A stretch of DNA of 64,000 nucleotides from Microcebus murinus (Eukaryota > Chordata > Mammalia > Primates > Cheirogaleidae). The stretch's first letter is position 1; every line of letters begins with the position of its first letter. The stretch spans positions 13,951,537 through 14,015,536 of the forward strand of contig NC_134107.1 in assembly GCF_040939455.1 (NCBI RefSeq). The letters are read 5' to 3'. This document shows, in pieces, positions 1 to 20,639 of the stretch. The notes under the pieces are model-generated. The model made no database searches. It was not told the DNA's origin and saw only the letters and a program-made list of their open reading frames with translations. The position numbers and the translations under genes are program-made.

Positions 1-3000
1 ACTGATCGTGGGCAGGCTGGGCTGGGAAGGGTCGGAACCCTCAGAGAGCCACTCGGGCCCTTCTGGCCCTGGGAGCGGCCTCTGGCCAGTTCCTCCTGGC
101 CCAGGGGCCTTACTGAGTGACTGAGGGCTTTGTGGGTAGGGACAAAAGCCCTGCCAGCCCTCGGAGGGCAGCCTGGTGGGCAAGGACAGTGATTGCTGCA
201 TTTTCCCTGTTGCGGGTTTCCTGTGGAAGTGACCCAGTGGCGGTTTCCTGTGGGCACTGCCTGGGCTCTAGATGGTGGGAGCTGGCTTGGCTTCCAGATA
301 GGGATATTGGCTGCCCCGTGTACCTCTGACCTTGACCTTACTGACACCCACTCCAAGCAGGCCCCTTCCGAGGGGCGTGTGCAGCTCATCCCAGCAGCTG
401 GACTCCGTTTCTGCATGGCATGGGGCGGCAGAGGACAGGGCAGTGGACCTAGGCAGAGGACAGGGGGCGATGTCAGGTAGAAGAACTTGACTGCTAGTCC
501 GGCTGCCTGAGCACTGAGTTCCCCGCCACCTCAGGTGTTCATGCTCAGGTTTTGGGGTATCTGGTCTGGGAGGATGAGTGTGTGCAAGATAGAGAATTCT
601 GGCTTGGACTGGCCCCAAGGGGCCTAGGGGCCCTCCTTGCTCTGAAATTTCTGAGTCACAGGAGCTGGCCTCATATAGCTTGGAAGTGTACGGGGCCAAG
701 GGTCTGCAGATTTGAGCTACCCTCCAAGCAGGGGGTGGGGAGAGGGCATCTTCCCCTGCTGCTCCTGCCACTCTTAGTTTGGGCGTTGGGGTGTTGGTGG
801 CTGCTGGGTGGTCCTGCTGTTCCCACATTTCTTGCCATTAGGACTTGACTTGGGGCTTTTGCACTGGGGGCAGGGGGAGATGTAACGGCGACGGTGTCTC
901 AGGCCCCCTGGACCACCATTTATTTCCTCCGGCTGCAGAATTGGCCCCCAGCCCCCAGCAGAGAGCTGAAGTGAGAGCCTGTTGGGAAAATGGTGGGGAC
1001 TGTCCAGCCACACCTCCAGCTCATGCCCTTGGGACCAGCAGGAGAGAGTTGGAGTCTTTCACTGTGGCCAGAGGCCCACACACACCACACTGGAGGACGA
1101 AGCTCAGCCCCCATGGGAGGCGCTAGCAGCTTGGTTGTCCTAGGCCAGGGGTCTAGGCAGTGGCGGGGTGGTCCTAGCCATGGGAAAGGCACCAGGGCTG
1201 GGATCCTGCCCCATGTTCTGTGCTGTCCTGCGGGTCACCCCCTGCCCTTAGCCTGCAGTTCTCGCTCATTCTGTCAAAGTGGGCAGCTTCCACGGTGGGG
1301 TCTGCTGCGCTCAGCCCAGCCTGAGACTACGGATGTCCTCTCCCAGCTGAGGAAATGGGGCTGGACTCCAGGCCTCCAGGGCACCCCTCCCCTGGGGCCT
1401 ACGGTTTCAGCTGTGACACCCAGAGCCTGGGCAGGCACGTGGGTGTCTTAGCTGAATGTGGTTGTGGGTTGAACACTTTACCCAGCACCATGCCAGGTGA
1501 CTTCTGTTTGATTCTTAGGGCACCTCCTATGGGATTTTAGCCCCATCCTACAGTTGGGGCAGCAGTGACATTCCCAGGGGCTTGCGTACCCCAGGCCAGA
1601 GCCTGGCGTGGACCCTGGCTTGCCTGACGCTGGCCGGTGTTCTTGGCCACAGCTCCCCTAGCCCACCCCCACCCCCCTGGAAAGGTGGTTTCTGGGCCCG
1701 AGCAGAGTCTGAGAAGCCAGTTTGGGCTGGAATTGGGTCAGGTTTCCCTGCTACAGCCAAAGAGGAGCCTCCGAGTCCCCTGGGCCCAGCAGCCCTTGAT
1801 AGTGAGGCAGATGCACCAATTCTGACAGTCACCCCCATGCCACCATCCTTCCCCTGTAGCTGGGAAGCTTTGGGCCTGGGCTGAAAACCTGACCACCTGT
1901 CCCAGCACCCTTGCAAGTCCCTTCTCTGAGCCTCTGTCCCCTCATCTGTAGAATGGGGATAATACCACGAGTGCTATGGAGAGAGTTTTAAACCAGATAA
2001 TGTGGCCAGAGCCCCTATGTAGAGTCTGGCACAGTGTGAGTGCCTGGCTGCAGACCCCAGCCCATGGGCAGCCACAGCACTGCTGGGGCAGGGGAGGGGC
2101 TGCTGTGGCCCCTCAAGCCTCAGGAGCTCCTGCCAACAAGAGCCCCCGCTCCCCAGCAAGGCTGTTATCCCTGTGTGGCATAGACGCTGTTGGTGGAGTG
2201 AGGGATGTGTGTCCCCCCTGGATCAGCAAGGCTCCAGTCTCTGCCAGGCAGGACCATCGGGGAGCCTAAGGCCACACTCTGGGCCAGCCCCAGAGCAGAG
2301 GGCAGGCCGGGCTGGGCCACTAGACAGGGCCATGTGAAGGGTTGGGAGTGGGGTCTCTGGGTGCTGTCCCTTTGTATTACCAAGGGAGAAACAAGCTTGG
2401 GGGCTGCTTGGTGACCTTTCCAAGGTCCTGAGGACAAGGAGTGGGACCAGTCCCCAAACTCACACACACACCTCCTCCCCTGCTATCCTGAGTCCCATGA
2501 TCTCCTTGGCCTGGTCTTGCCCTGTCCTGTGCGGGCCTCTCAGCCCCCTCCCCCCACTTCCCCCACTGATATCAGGGCCCGGCCTCCCCCCGGCCCAGCC
2601 GCTGCGGCTGAGAAGCTGCTGGCTCAGGAGCCTCCAGCTTTTGCTGAGTGAGCAAGTCCAGAGGTGCTGTCTTGGCACAAACCACCGCTGGCCGAGCCCT
2701 GTCCCTCCCTTCCCTCTCCAGGGTCTACTTCCAAGGGGGGAGCGTGGATGGGGGCGGGAAGGGAGCACAGGCCCTGCTCTGCCTCCAGGGTCTTCCCCTT
2801 CAGGGAGGTGTGGGTCCTGAGGTCACAAGGCAGGCCAGGGAAAGCTAGGACTGCTCCCCGCCAAGTTCAGAGGGGCAGGAAGTGGGTCTGCCTTGCCCAG
2901 GCTGTTGGCAGCGTCTTCCTGCCCCGGCCCTGTCTGCCCTGGCCCCGTCCTTCCTCTCTGGTCCAGCCCCAAAGGGGTGGAATTTGCATTAACTGTGTCA

Positions 3001-3443
3001 ATGGAGGCAGCTTCCGCCTAAGTCCTGGGTGCCAAGGTTTGACACACGTCCTGATTGTGGTATCAACTTTGAGGTAAGGTCCTGGGAATCGGCTCCACCT
3101 TATAAGAGCAGAGACTCGTGTTCTCCGCCCTGGCGCGTTTGCAGTCACCCGCGTGCACAGCTGAGCCGTGTGTTCCCCACCTGCTGTGTGCCAGCACGGC
3201 CCTAGGCCTTGGCTGAAGCGGGTGGTTGATAGAGGAATGAGCCTTGTCTTTACCCCCAAGAGACCTTGTGCCTGGTCATTTGCCCTTGTGACAACCCTGA
3301 TGATAGCTGGCAGTGTCCCAATCTTCAGATGGAGACACTGAGACCCCAGTGGCCGGTGCGTTGCCCCGCGTCGGTTCCCGGACTCAGCTCTCCGGGTCTC
3401 AGGACCCCACCCTGTGCCGTCTGATCCTCTTGTCTGTTTCCAG
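1..3443 (+). other. RAB3IL1: RAB3IL1 intron 1 (no exon recognised)
   Basis: This GC-rich stretch precedes the first recognisable RAB3IL1 exon. The human protein begins with a very short first coding exon (about five residues), and no matching ATG exon with a donor could be identified here, so exon 1 is inferred to lie left of the window. Many frames stay open because the base composition is GC-rich, but none resembles a known protein. It holds an old MIR-like SINE around 1900-2045 and a second degenerate one near 3250-3345. An alternative first exon cannot be excluded by eye. Confidence 0.6.
1900..2045 (+). repeat. MIR SINE fragment
   Basis: The segment carries the MIR core signature in sense orientation: a 'CTCTGAGCCTCTGT..CCTCATCTGTAGAATGGGGATAAT' type block, followed by the 'GTCTGGCACAGTGTGAGTGC' type tail. 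Divergence is high, as expected of this ancient mammalian family. It lies in RAB3IL1 intron 1. Confidence 0.6.
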
Positions 3444-12203
<8,760 letters not shown>

Positions 12204-13130
12204 GGCATGGCCTGGCCTGGAGGGGGCTCTGAGCTGGAGCAAACACCTGCCCCAGGACAAGCAGGAAGAGAGGGAGACAGGGTCCTGGAGCCAGTCCTGA
12301 GCCGGAAGCCAAACGGATGGACCAGTGGACAGCTAAGCCAGCACACACTGTTCTGCGACAGACCGGCCTGGACTTCATGAGAAGACCCTTCTCTCGTCCC
12401 CACTGGGTCCTGCAACCATCAAGAGGATTTCAAGAAAACACCAAAGACCAAGGAGCTTGGAGCCATACTGGGGTGGAGGTGCTTAGCTCTTGGGAAGGGA
12501 CACCTGAGGCAGTCAGCACCCCCTCCCTGGTTCCTTGAGTGCCTTGTTGCTGGCATATTTTCAGAAAGGGACTGTGCTGGGGTGGCCAGGTAGCCAGGGC
12601 ATCCTCCACCCCAGTTCCCAAACCCTGGGCCACAAGCACCCCCTGTGGCCATCCCACACCTCATTCCTTAGTGACCTCTGAGAGCCACAGCAGCAGGGCC
12701 AGGAGGGTTGGCAGGGCCCCCCACCACTCGCCCAGCCAGCCTGTGCGTGGCTGGGCACTGCCCCAGGGCGTTCTGAGATGAGTCAGGGCCCCCTTCATAA
12801 TGGCCTCCCCTGTCACCTCCCCTCCCTCCCCCATCCAGCCCTGTGCTCCGGGCGCCCAGCTCGCAAAACCGCTGGAGGGATTGGTAAGACACAGGCAGGG
12901 CCTCAGGACGCCAGCGCCTGTGTTCAGCTGTGGGTGGCCGCAGACAACGGGCCTTGCATGTGGGGCCGAGCAGGGCGGGCAGGACCCGGCCCTCCCCCAC
13001 CCGCCACAGCCCCCTCAGGACCAGGGTTAGGGGCTCCGACCTGGACACATCTCTCACCACGTCAGGATTTCCTTCTCTGAGTGGAATGTAACGCGATCTC
13101 TATTTAATAAAGGAAGCCTTTGTTGGTAGA
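12204..13130 (+). other. RAB3IL1: RAB3IL1 3' untranslated region
   Basis: The region runs from the TAG stop of exon 10 to just past an AATAAA hexamer, with no intron signature. It is GC-rich with no retained open frame of interest. The end point is inferred as 15-25 nt after the hexamer. Confidence 0.75.
13106..13111 (+). terminator. RAB3IL1: RAB3IL1 polyadenylation signal AATAAA
   Basis: A canonical AATAAA lies about 900 nt after the stop codon, in the context CTATTTAATAAAGG. It is followed within 30 nt by a GT/T-rich stretch (CTTTGTTGGT), as expected of a cleavage signal. Confidence 0.85.
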
Positions 13131-15027
13131 GATTGGGCGGCCACGAGCCTTCACTCCTGCGCCCTGGGGCTCCGGCCAAGGCTTGGGCATCTGAAGGAAT
13201 GAAACCAAATCCTTTCCTTGCCCGCCCTCGTGCTTGGGATTAAACCCAAATCCCGAAGCCACCCCACCACAGCCACCACCGTTCTTTGCTGTAGGGAGGA
13301 CTGTTCGAGTCCTCTCTTAGTGTTGCGTGGGGCTGTGGTCACTGAGGCAGGAGCTGGGCGTCCCCTCCTGGTGAGCAGTGGCCCGCTGTTGGGGAGAACA
13401 GTCTGAGGCTGGCTCTGCCACTGCCTTGCCGTGGCTCCTTGGAAAGTGCCCCTGGGTCTCCTCGCCCTCAGAGATGGCCAGCTCCACTCTAATAGAAGCC
13501 CGGAGCTCAGGGTCAGAGCATCGAGCTGCCCGGTGCTCAGCAGGACCACGGCAGGATTGATTGGTGATGTCTGGCGGCAGCACAGGCACGGACTGGGAAA
13601 GCTCTGGGTTTCTCAGCCCAGGTCTTAGATGGGTTCTCAGCAAAGGGTCACGGGTAGAAGAAGTTGGCCAGGGGTTGGCCAGGACCTCAGAGGACCCAGA
13701 GTGGGGCTGGGGAGGTATTTTGTGCCTGGTCCCCTCTACACCTGTAGGGGTGTGGGCCCAGGCCAGCAGGGGTCCTTCCTGGGGGTGGGGTGAGTGCAGC
13801 AGCTTCTAGGTTGGGTCAGTGTCTACTGGGGCTGGTGACACCTCATGGGGACTTTGCTATTGGCCTGAAGCCTTGGGGCCACCTCAGCTGGTAGGTCAGG
13901 CCAGCAGTGGACCAGCCATGACTCCATCGAGCCCTCCGTCCTATCGCCCTGTCCAGCCTTTCCCAAGGGGTCTCCTGCCTCCCCAGTTGCCCTTGGTTCC
14001 CCCTTCCTCTCCCTGCTCCACCTGTGATTTGAGTCCCCTCCCCATGTCCCCAGCCCCTTTAGATGCTCACTGGTCGGGCCTCCTGTCACAAACACACATT
14101 CATTCGCTCACAAGGACCAGGCTTCTCCTCCTTAGCAGAGGCAGTCCTGCCGTGCCTGCCCCTGCCGTAGCATTTCCTGTCATCAGGCCCCAGGTGAGGC
14201 CATGGTGAACAGAAAGCAGCTGGGATACCCAGAGGATACACACGCACACGCTCTGGCCTCTGTATCTCCCAGCGAGAGCACTGGCTCGTATCTGAGCACG
14301 GGCCAGGTGCCCGGCATGGTTCTAAACACTTTAAATGAACGAATTCACTTAATCCTCACGGCAACCTTAGAAATTGCTATTACCCCCATTTTACAGCTGA
14401 ATGAGGCGAGGCCCAGAGAAGTCACAAAGAGGAAATGGTGGCTCCAGGAGAGAAATAATGAGCCTGGCACTGGAGCTAATGGCATCAGCTAGCATCCTGC
14501 ATGCCTTTTGCTAAACACCTACAATGTGCCTGGCCCTGAATTAGGCCCTTACCTGTTCTGAGAGATGTAGAGACAGGCTCAGGCAGTGGCAGAGCTAGAA
14601 TTTGAATCCAGGTTTGTTTCCCACACTCTACCCCAGATGGGGAGGGGTGGCCCTCCCCTGAGGAGCTCAGGGCTTTGGGTTTCAGAGCTGCCTGGGGAGG
14701 GTTAGCTGACATCAGCCACACAGGGGTTGTTCCTCTTAAATGAATTTTCTAGAAAACCCACTTGGGCCTCTCTCAGTGCTCCCTGGCGCATGGGAGTCAC
14801 TTTAGCCCTCTTTGGCCACCTCTTAAAAGCCAGCACTGACCCCAGCCTCTGAGGGTAGAGGGCCTGGGCCTTGTGCATTGCTCCTCTGATCACACCGTCT
14901 GCCAAGCCCGTCCCAATTGGAGTCCCGCCAGGGCTGTGTACCTGGGCAAAGGCACGCCTCTCTGGGCCTCAGTGTTCTCATCCATGAGTTGGGGAGATAG
15001 CCCTAATGGCCTTTCGGCCCCTTCTTT
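13131..15027. other. intergenic spacer, unique sequence plus two old MIRs
   Basis: No gene is recognised between the RAB3IL1 polyA site and the L1 stack. Antisense MIR signatures are visible at about 14284-14480 (CCCCCATTTTACAGCTGAAT after a 'CACTTTAAATGAACGAATTC' segment) and at about 14500-14625. The rest is ordinary diverged mammalian spacer. Confidence 0.6.
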
Positions 15028-15155
15028 TTCATTTCTTAAATCATGTTAAAGAAATCGCAAAATTAAATTTACCATCTTAACCATTTTTAAGTGTACAGTT
15101 CAGTAGTGCTAAGTGCATGTAGGTTGTTATAAAACAGATCCCCAGAACATTTTTT

Positions 15156-15552
15156 TCTTTTTTTTTGAGACAGAGTCTTACTCTGTCCCCCTGGATAGAG
15201 TACAGTGGTGTCATTGTAGCTCACTACAACCTCAAACTCCTGGGCTCAAGTGAGCCTCCTGCTTCAGCCTCCCAAGTAGCTGGGACTACAGGTATGTACC
15301 ACAATGCCCATCTAATGTTCTGTTTTTAGTAGAGACAGGGTCTCTCTCTTGCTCAGGCTGGTCTATGAACTCCTGAGCTCCAGCAATCCTCCAGCCTGCA
15401 GCCGGCCTGTTTTGTTTAAGTTTTTTGTAGAGATGAGATCTCGGTATGTTGCCCAGGCTGGTCTTAAATTCTTGGCCTCAAGCCATCCTCCTCCCTCGGC
15501 CTCCCAAAAGTACTGGGATTACAGACAGGCACTAGCCACCACACCTGTCTCA
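15156..15552 (-). mobile_element. old Alu, apparently three-armed
   Basis: A T-run and GAGACAGAGTCTTACTC start a degenerate antisense Alu. After its left arm (to about 15412) a further arm follows (TTTTTTGTAGAGATGAGATC to CACTAGCCACCACACCTG). It interrupts the L1 with a short duplication of CAGAAC-TTTTT on both sides. It lacks the young lemur A/T-rich middle segment, so it is of an older Alu class. Confidence 0.75.
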
Positions 15553-15718
15553 GAACTTTTTCATTGAACAAAACTGACACACTGTACCCATTAAATAACT
15601 CCCTATTTCCCCTTTTCCCCAGCTCCTAAAATCACCATTCTGTAGGTCATTAAATATGAAATGTCTGATTTCAAATCAAAAGTGTACTTTGTTATATCTC
15701 AAACAAGCAGCAGTACAA

Positions 15719-15841
15719 TTAATCAAAGTATGCGCCTAAACTACAGCCACAGTTTTGCCATCTTGTTTGTGCCAGCACAAAGAAGCCTGGAGCTCGAGTG
15801 GTGATGAAATCGTGAAAGGCATCCAACAACATTAGAACAGG

Positions 15842-15872
<31 letters not shown>

Positions 15873-16836
15873 ATCGTGAAAGGCATTTTCCACGGCTTGT
15901 TGAGAACTGAATATTTTTTTCTTGCAAGAAGAGGTCCAAGCCTGGAAGAGGTGGTAGTCAGTAGGCGCAAGGTCTGGTGAATACGGCGGATGGCAGATAG
16001 TTTCCGAGTCAAGCCTCTGTAGTTTGAGCAGCGTTGTTGGTGTGACATGTGGCCGAGTGTTGTCTTGCCAGAGGATTGATTGGCCTGTCTCTATTGACCA
16101 ATCTGGGCTGCTTAATCACAAGCACACTCATCATTTCATCCAATTGGTTGCAGTAGACAATCTGCTACAATAGACTGACCAGTTCTCACGAAGCTGTAAT
16201 GGATAATACCAGCGCTGGACCATCAAACAGACACCACTAGCTTTTTTTGATGAATAGTTGGTTTTGGACTGTGTTTTGGCACTTCATCTTTGTCCAACCA
16301 TTGTGCCAAACACCTGTGATTGTCAAAAAGAATCCAGTTTCCATCACATGTAATAAATAATATGGTGTGGAAATGGTTCCCCTTTATGTCATGGTAGCAA
16401 CAAAAGGAAAGCTTTGAGACAATTTCTCTTCTGACAATTTGACTTGTTTAATTCATGCAGAACCCATCTATGCAGCTTCTTCATCTTGCTGATTTGTTTC
16501 AAATGGTCCAGTATTGCTGGAATAACAACGTCAAACCTTGCTACTAATAATAATTCACACGTAGGTTGAGACGGATTCGCTTCCACTACAGCTCTCAGCT
16601 CATCATTATCCACCTTGGTCTCAAGTCGCCCACATGGCTCATGTTCAAGATTAAAATCACCAGAGCAGAACGTCTCAAACCATCGAAGTACTGTGCGTTC
16701 ATTAGCCACATCCCTCCCAAACACTTCGTTGATATTTTGAGCTGTCTGCGTGTGCTGCATTGGTGCCACGACAGAACTCATATTTGAAAATAACATGAAT
16801 TTTTGGCTTATCTATCCATGGTTTCCCAAAAATTGC
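15719..16836 (-). pseudogene. mariner transposase relic
   Basis: Read on the minus strand, the relic starts near 16836. It shows the N-terminal helix-turn-helix region, with matches such as FCRGTNAA, NERTVLRWFETFCSGDF and VDNDELRAVVEANPSQ. Next come the catalytic-domain landmarks TCDGNWILFDN (first aspartate region), WWSSAGIIHYSF, and a degraded DNxRPH..PPYSPDL..TDYH region. The C-terminus ends GAYFD followed by TAA (15719-15721). Several frameshifts, stop codons and a 64-bp insertion (poly-A retroposon plus its target duplication) break the frame, so no functional protein is possible. The family is mariner of the D,D34D type; the subfamily is not assigned. Confidence 0.85.
15806..15886 (+). 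mobile_element. ultrashort retroposon: about 20-nt body, A27 tail, 17-bp target duplication
   Basis: GAAATCGTGAAAGGCAT occurs at 15806-15822 and again, identically, at 15870-15886. Between the copies is a 20-nt body (15823-15842) followed by 27 A. The duplicated 17-mer is part of the mariner transposase gene, so this insertion postdates the mariner. The body is too short to identify a source. Confidence 0.85.
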
Positions 16837-17504
16837 TATATAAAAATTTGAAAGATAATCACAAGCCAAAATATGCCCTTGAAAGACTGAGAATGTAGCG
16901 TCACAATAAAAATAGGAGGTGTCAAAGTGAAATGTCAGAGATTTCAACTGTCAAGCTAAGTGCTTAAGGAAATCGGACATTTCATACTTAACAACTTTTC
17001 TGTTTCTACAAATCTGAGTACTCTAGGTGCCTCACAGAAGAAGAATCATACAGCATTGGTCCTTATGTGATTGGCTTGTTTCATTTAGCATGATGTCCTC
17101 AATGTTTATCCATGTGACAGGATTTCCTTCCTTTTTAAGGCTGAATAATATTCCATTATTTCTATATACCCTATTTTACTTACCCATTCATCTGTGGACA
17201 CTTGGGTTGCTTCTACCTTTGACTGTTGTAAATAATGCTGCTATGAGCATGGGTGTACAAATATCTCTTTGAGACTTTGCCTTCAGTTCTTCTGGGCATA
17301 TACCCAGAAGTGGAATGGCTGGATCATATGGTAGTTCTATTTTTATTTTTTTAGGAACTTCCATACTGTATCACACAGTGACTGCACCATTTTACATTTG
17401 TACCAACAGTGCACAAAGGCTCCACATCCTTGCCAACATGTATTTCTTTTTCTATTCATTTTCCAGCCATTCAAACAGGTGTGAGGTGGTAGCGCGTTGT
17501 GGTT

Positions 17505-17871
<367 letters not shown>

Positions 17872-17884
17872 ACATTGTGGTTTT

Positions 17885-18233
17885 ATTTTTTTTTTTTTAT
17901 TTTTTATTTTTTATTTTTTGAGACAGAGTCTCACTTTGTTACCCAGGCTAGAGTGAGTGTCGTGGCGTCAGCCTGGCTCACAGCAACCTCAATCTCCAGG
18001 GCTCAGCGATCCTACTGCCTCAGCCTCCCGAGTAGCTGGGACTACAGGCATGCGCCACCATGCCCGGCTAATTTTCTGTATATATATTTTTAGTTGGTCA
18101 ATTAATTTATTTCTATTTTTGGTAGAGACGGGGTCTCGCTCAGGCTGGTTTCAAACTCCTGACCTTGAGCAATCCGCCCGCCTCGGCCTCCCAAAGTGCT
18201 AGGATTACAGGCGTGAGCCACCACGCCCGGCCC
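17885..18233 (-). mobile_element. Alu SINE, lemur type, with target-site duplication
   Basis: A (TTTTTA)n tail, GAGACAGAGTCTCACT, the AGTTGGTCAATTAATTTATT middle and the head complement GCCACCACGCCCGGCC define a complete antisense Alu. CACATTGTGGTTTTA is present on both sides (17871-17885 and 18234-18248) and belongs to the host L1. The element directly follows the previous Alu, which used the same L1 site. Confidence 0.92.
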
Positions 18234-18316
18234 CACATTGTGGTTTTAATTTGCATCTTCTGCCGATCAGTGATGTTGGGCATCTTTTCATGTTTGTTGG
18301 CCATTTGCGTGTGGCC

Positions 18317-19738
18317 CCTTTTTCCTAAGGGGTGCTCTCAGGAGCTCTGCCCTGCCACCAGAGTGATGGCTTCGGGGAGGATCTTTGGTGGCCAGTAGGG
18401 CTGTGGTCCTTGCCCCAACTGGCCACAAACTGCTCTTGCATAATTCTGTGGCCTCTTCAGACACCTCCCTGCTCAGAAGAGTTGTGTCGGGGCCTAATAA
18501 CCAAGCTCACTGTGCGTGAGCTCTAGCGCAAAGCTAAATCCTGAAGCTCTGACCCGAGTCCGCTCTGCGTGTCTGCCGCAGAATAGATAACCGGGCATTG
18601 CGACCACTCTTTCTGGTAGGCTCAGACCTTTTCCTTAAATTCACCCCACAAGGCCACTGCTCTGCACAAACATCACTTGGCTCTAGGAGGTAGGTGGTGG
18701 CTTTGCAGAGGATGGAGATTTCAACGTGTCCAACAAGAGGCCTGTGTGGCAGCTCACAACAGACAGAAACCTGGCAGGGACTGAGGCAGGGGCTGCACTT
18801 GAGAGTTTGAGGGACTTCCCTTAAACCTCAAGCTCCCTCCTCCAAAAGTAAAAATAGTTCAGCTGGCCTGTTCTCCCTCCCCTTCCACCCCCCAAACCTT
18901 GGCGGTGCCTGATGACAGCTCTGGAATGTTGAGTGATGCCTTTCCCTTTCCAAGTGGTCTGAGAGGCCTCGGCTGCCCTGGCTTGGGGGTTTGGGGACAA
19001 TTGAGTCCCAAGTTCCCCTAGCCCTTCTGACTCCCTGAAAGTTGTAAGACTCTGGGTAGAAGCCCAGAGAGGGACAGTAACCTCTGGAAGGCCCCGAAGC
19101 TTGCAGAGAAATACTGAAATCACCTGGGCTGTGGGAAGGACACACTCACAGTCAGGCTTTGCAGGAATACACAACCTGGGTGGCCTAAGTGGTCAGAAGG
19201 GGTGGCATGGCCCAAGCCCTGTCCCTGCTCTACATCCTTGGGGACCCATTCCCCACCTCCCCTGGGGCACCTGGGGCAGGTGGAGGTTCTAACGGATCCA
19301 ACCCCCAACCAGCTCACCACTGGGGCTGAGACCAGGTCAGGGCCCTGGGGGAAAAGCCCCTGGATGGCCCCTGGGCTGGCCACAGCTGACCACCGAGGGC
19401 TGCTGAAGATGCGGCAAGGGCCACGACCCCTGTGGACAGGCTGCGCTGTGGAGCAGAGGGGACACTGCTTGCAAGAGTCTGCCTTCTCCGTCCCTGTGCT
19501 GTGTGGCGACATGGGGCAGGGCCAGCCACGCTCCTCTCCGCCCACACGTGTGCCAGCAGGGGGTTCCGGGATTCAGTGGGCACCTCAGGGGAGAGGACTC
19601 AGGCAGCCCCCATCCATGGTGACATCAAGGCCCCCTCTTGTCCTTCTGCAGACCCTGGTCCTCCCGTCACACAAATATTAGCCACAGTGGTTCCCTACAA
19701 ATTGCTAGACCAACTGTTAGCATAGCAGAGATATATGC
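18317..19738. other. unique intergenic sequence upstream of FADS3
   Basis: No gene, RNA or young repeat is recognised. The stretch includes the presumed source (18787-18848) of the 62-bp segment found in the Alu at 17549-17610. Open frames on both strands are short and show no known protein pattern. Confidence 0.6.
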
Positions 19739-19917
19739 TCAGGGTTCTCTAAGTGTATCTGCAAGCCAGCACATCAGCAACACCTGGGAACTTGTTAGGC
19801 ATGCAGGCCCCTGACCTGCCCACCTACCGAGGCACACTCCGGGGGTAGGGCTCAGTAGTCTGTTTCAATAAGCCTTCCAGGTGATTCTGAAGGATGTTCA
19901 AGTTTGACAACCACTGC
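19739..19917 (+). mobile_element. MER20 (hAT-Charlie MITE)
   Basis: It starts AGGGTTCTCTAAGTGTATCT and continues with CACCTGGGAACTTGTTAG, CTCCGGGGGTAGGGCTCAG and CCAGGTGATTCTGAAGG. It ends CAAGTTTGACAACCACTG. This is the full MER20 consensus order as I remember it, with terminal inverted repeats TTCTC../..AACCACTG. It lies about 1.4 kb upstream of the FADS3 start codon. Confidence 0.8.
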
Positions 19918-19939
19918 TCTGGAGGTAACCTTAGCCTGA

Positions 19940-20117
<178 letters not shown>

Positions 20118-20118
<1 letters not shown>

Positions 20119-20245
20119 TTTTTTTTTTGAGACAGGATCTCACTGTCACCCAGGCAGGAATGCAGTGGTGCCAGCATAGCTCACTGCAGCCTCTAACTCC
20201 AGGCCTCAAGTGATCCTCCCACCTCAGCCTCCCAAAGTGCTAAGT
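20118..20245 (-). mobile_element. Alu monomer / left-arm fragment
   Basis: The antisense left arm reads TTTTGAGACAGGATCTCACT through CACCTCAGCCTCCCAAAGTGC and then stops. No right arm is seen, so this is a FLAM/FRAM-like or truncated element whose tail became the TTTC repeat. Confidence 0.75.
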
Positions 20246-20639
20246 AAGCTTAGGGGTGTTAACCAGCGGGCCCCTTAGCCTCTGGAATTTTGAGTGGTTG
20301 GTTCGAACTCAACTTTTAGGAATGGGTATCTTTATCTCAAAGAAACACAGAGCAATTTGGGGAGCTACCTACGCTCTCAAAGGACTTGAATTTATTTTAG
20401 TAAAAAGGAGGAGTGGGTAGGGATTGAAGAAGGTCTGCTCCTCCTCCTCCCCAGCGGCCAGCTCCAGCATGCTGGGAGACCACCGGCTCCCCTCGGAGAG
20501 GTCCGCGTGAGCAGCAGCGGCGGTGGGAGCGGCCTCGCCGCGCAGACTTGGGGGTCCATTGTTGGAAAGCTGTTTGCGGTCGCCCAGAGATAGTGTCCCA
20601 CCTCGAGGCGCTCTGGATTTAACGTTCTAGTATGCGCGG

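Larger units (their letters stand above)
15651..16992 (-). mobile_element. Tc1/mariner DNA transposon, inactive
   Basis: The terminal inverted repeats are ATATGAAATGTCTGATTTC at the left and the complement of GTATGAAATGTCCGATTTC at the right (18 of 19 bases match). They are flanked by TA dinucleotides, as expected for mariner insertion. The body of about 1.3 kb encodes a broken mariner transposase on the minus strand. It sits inside an L1 fragment and itself contains a short poly-A insertion at 15823-15869. Confidence 0.88.
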
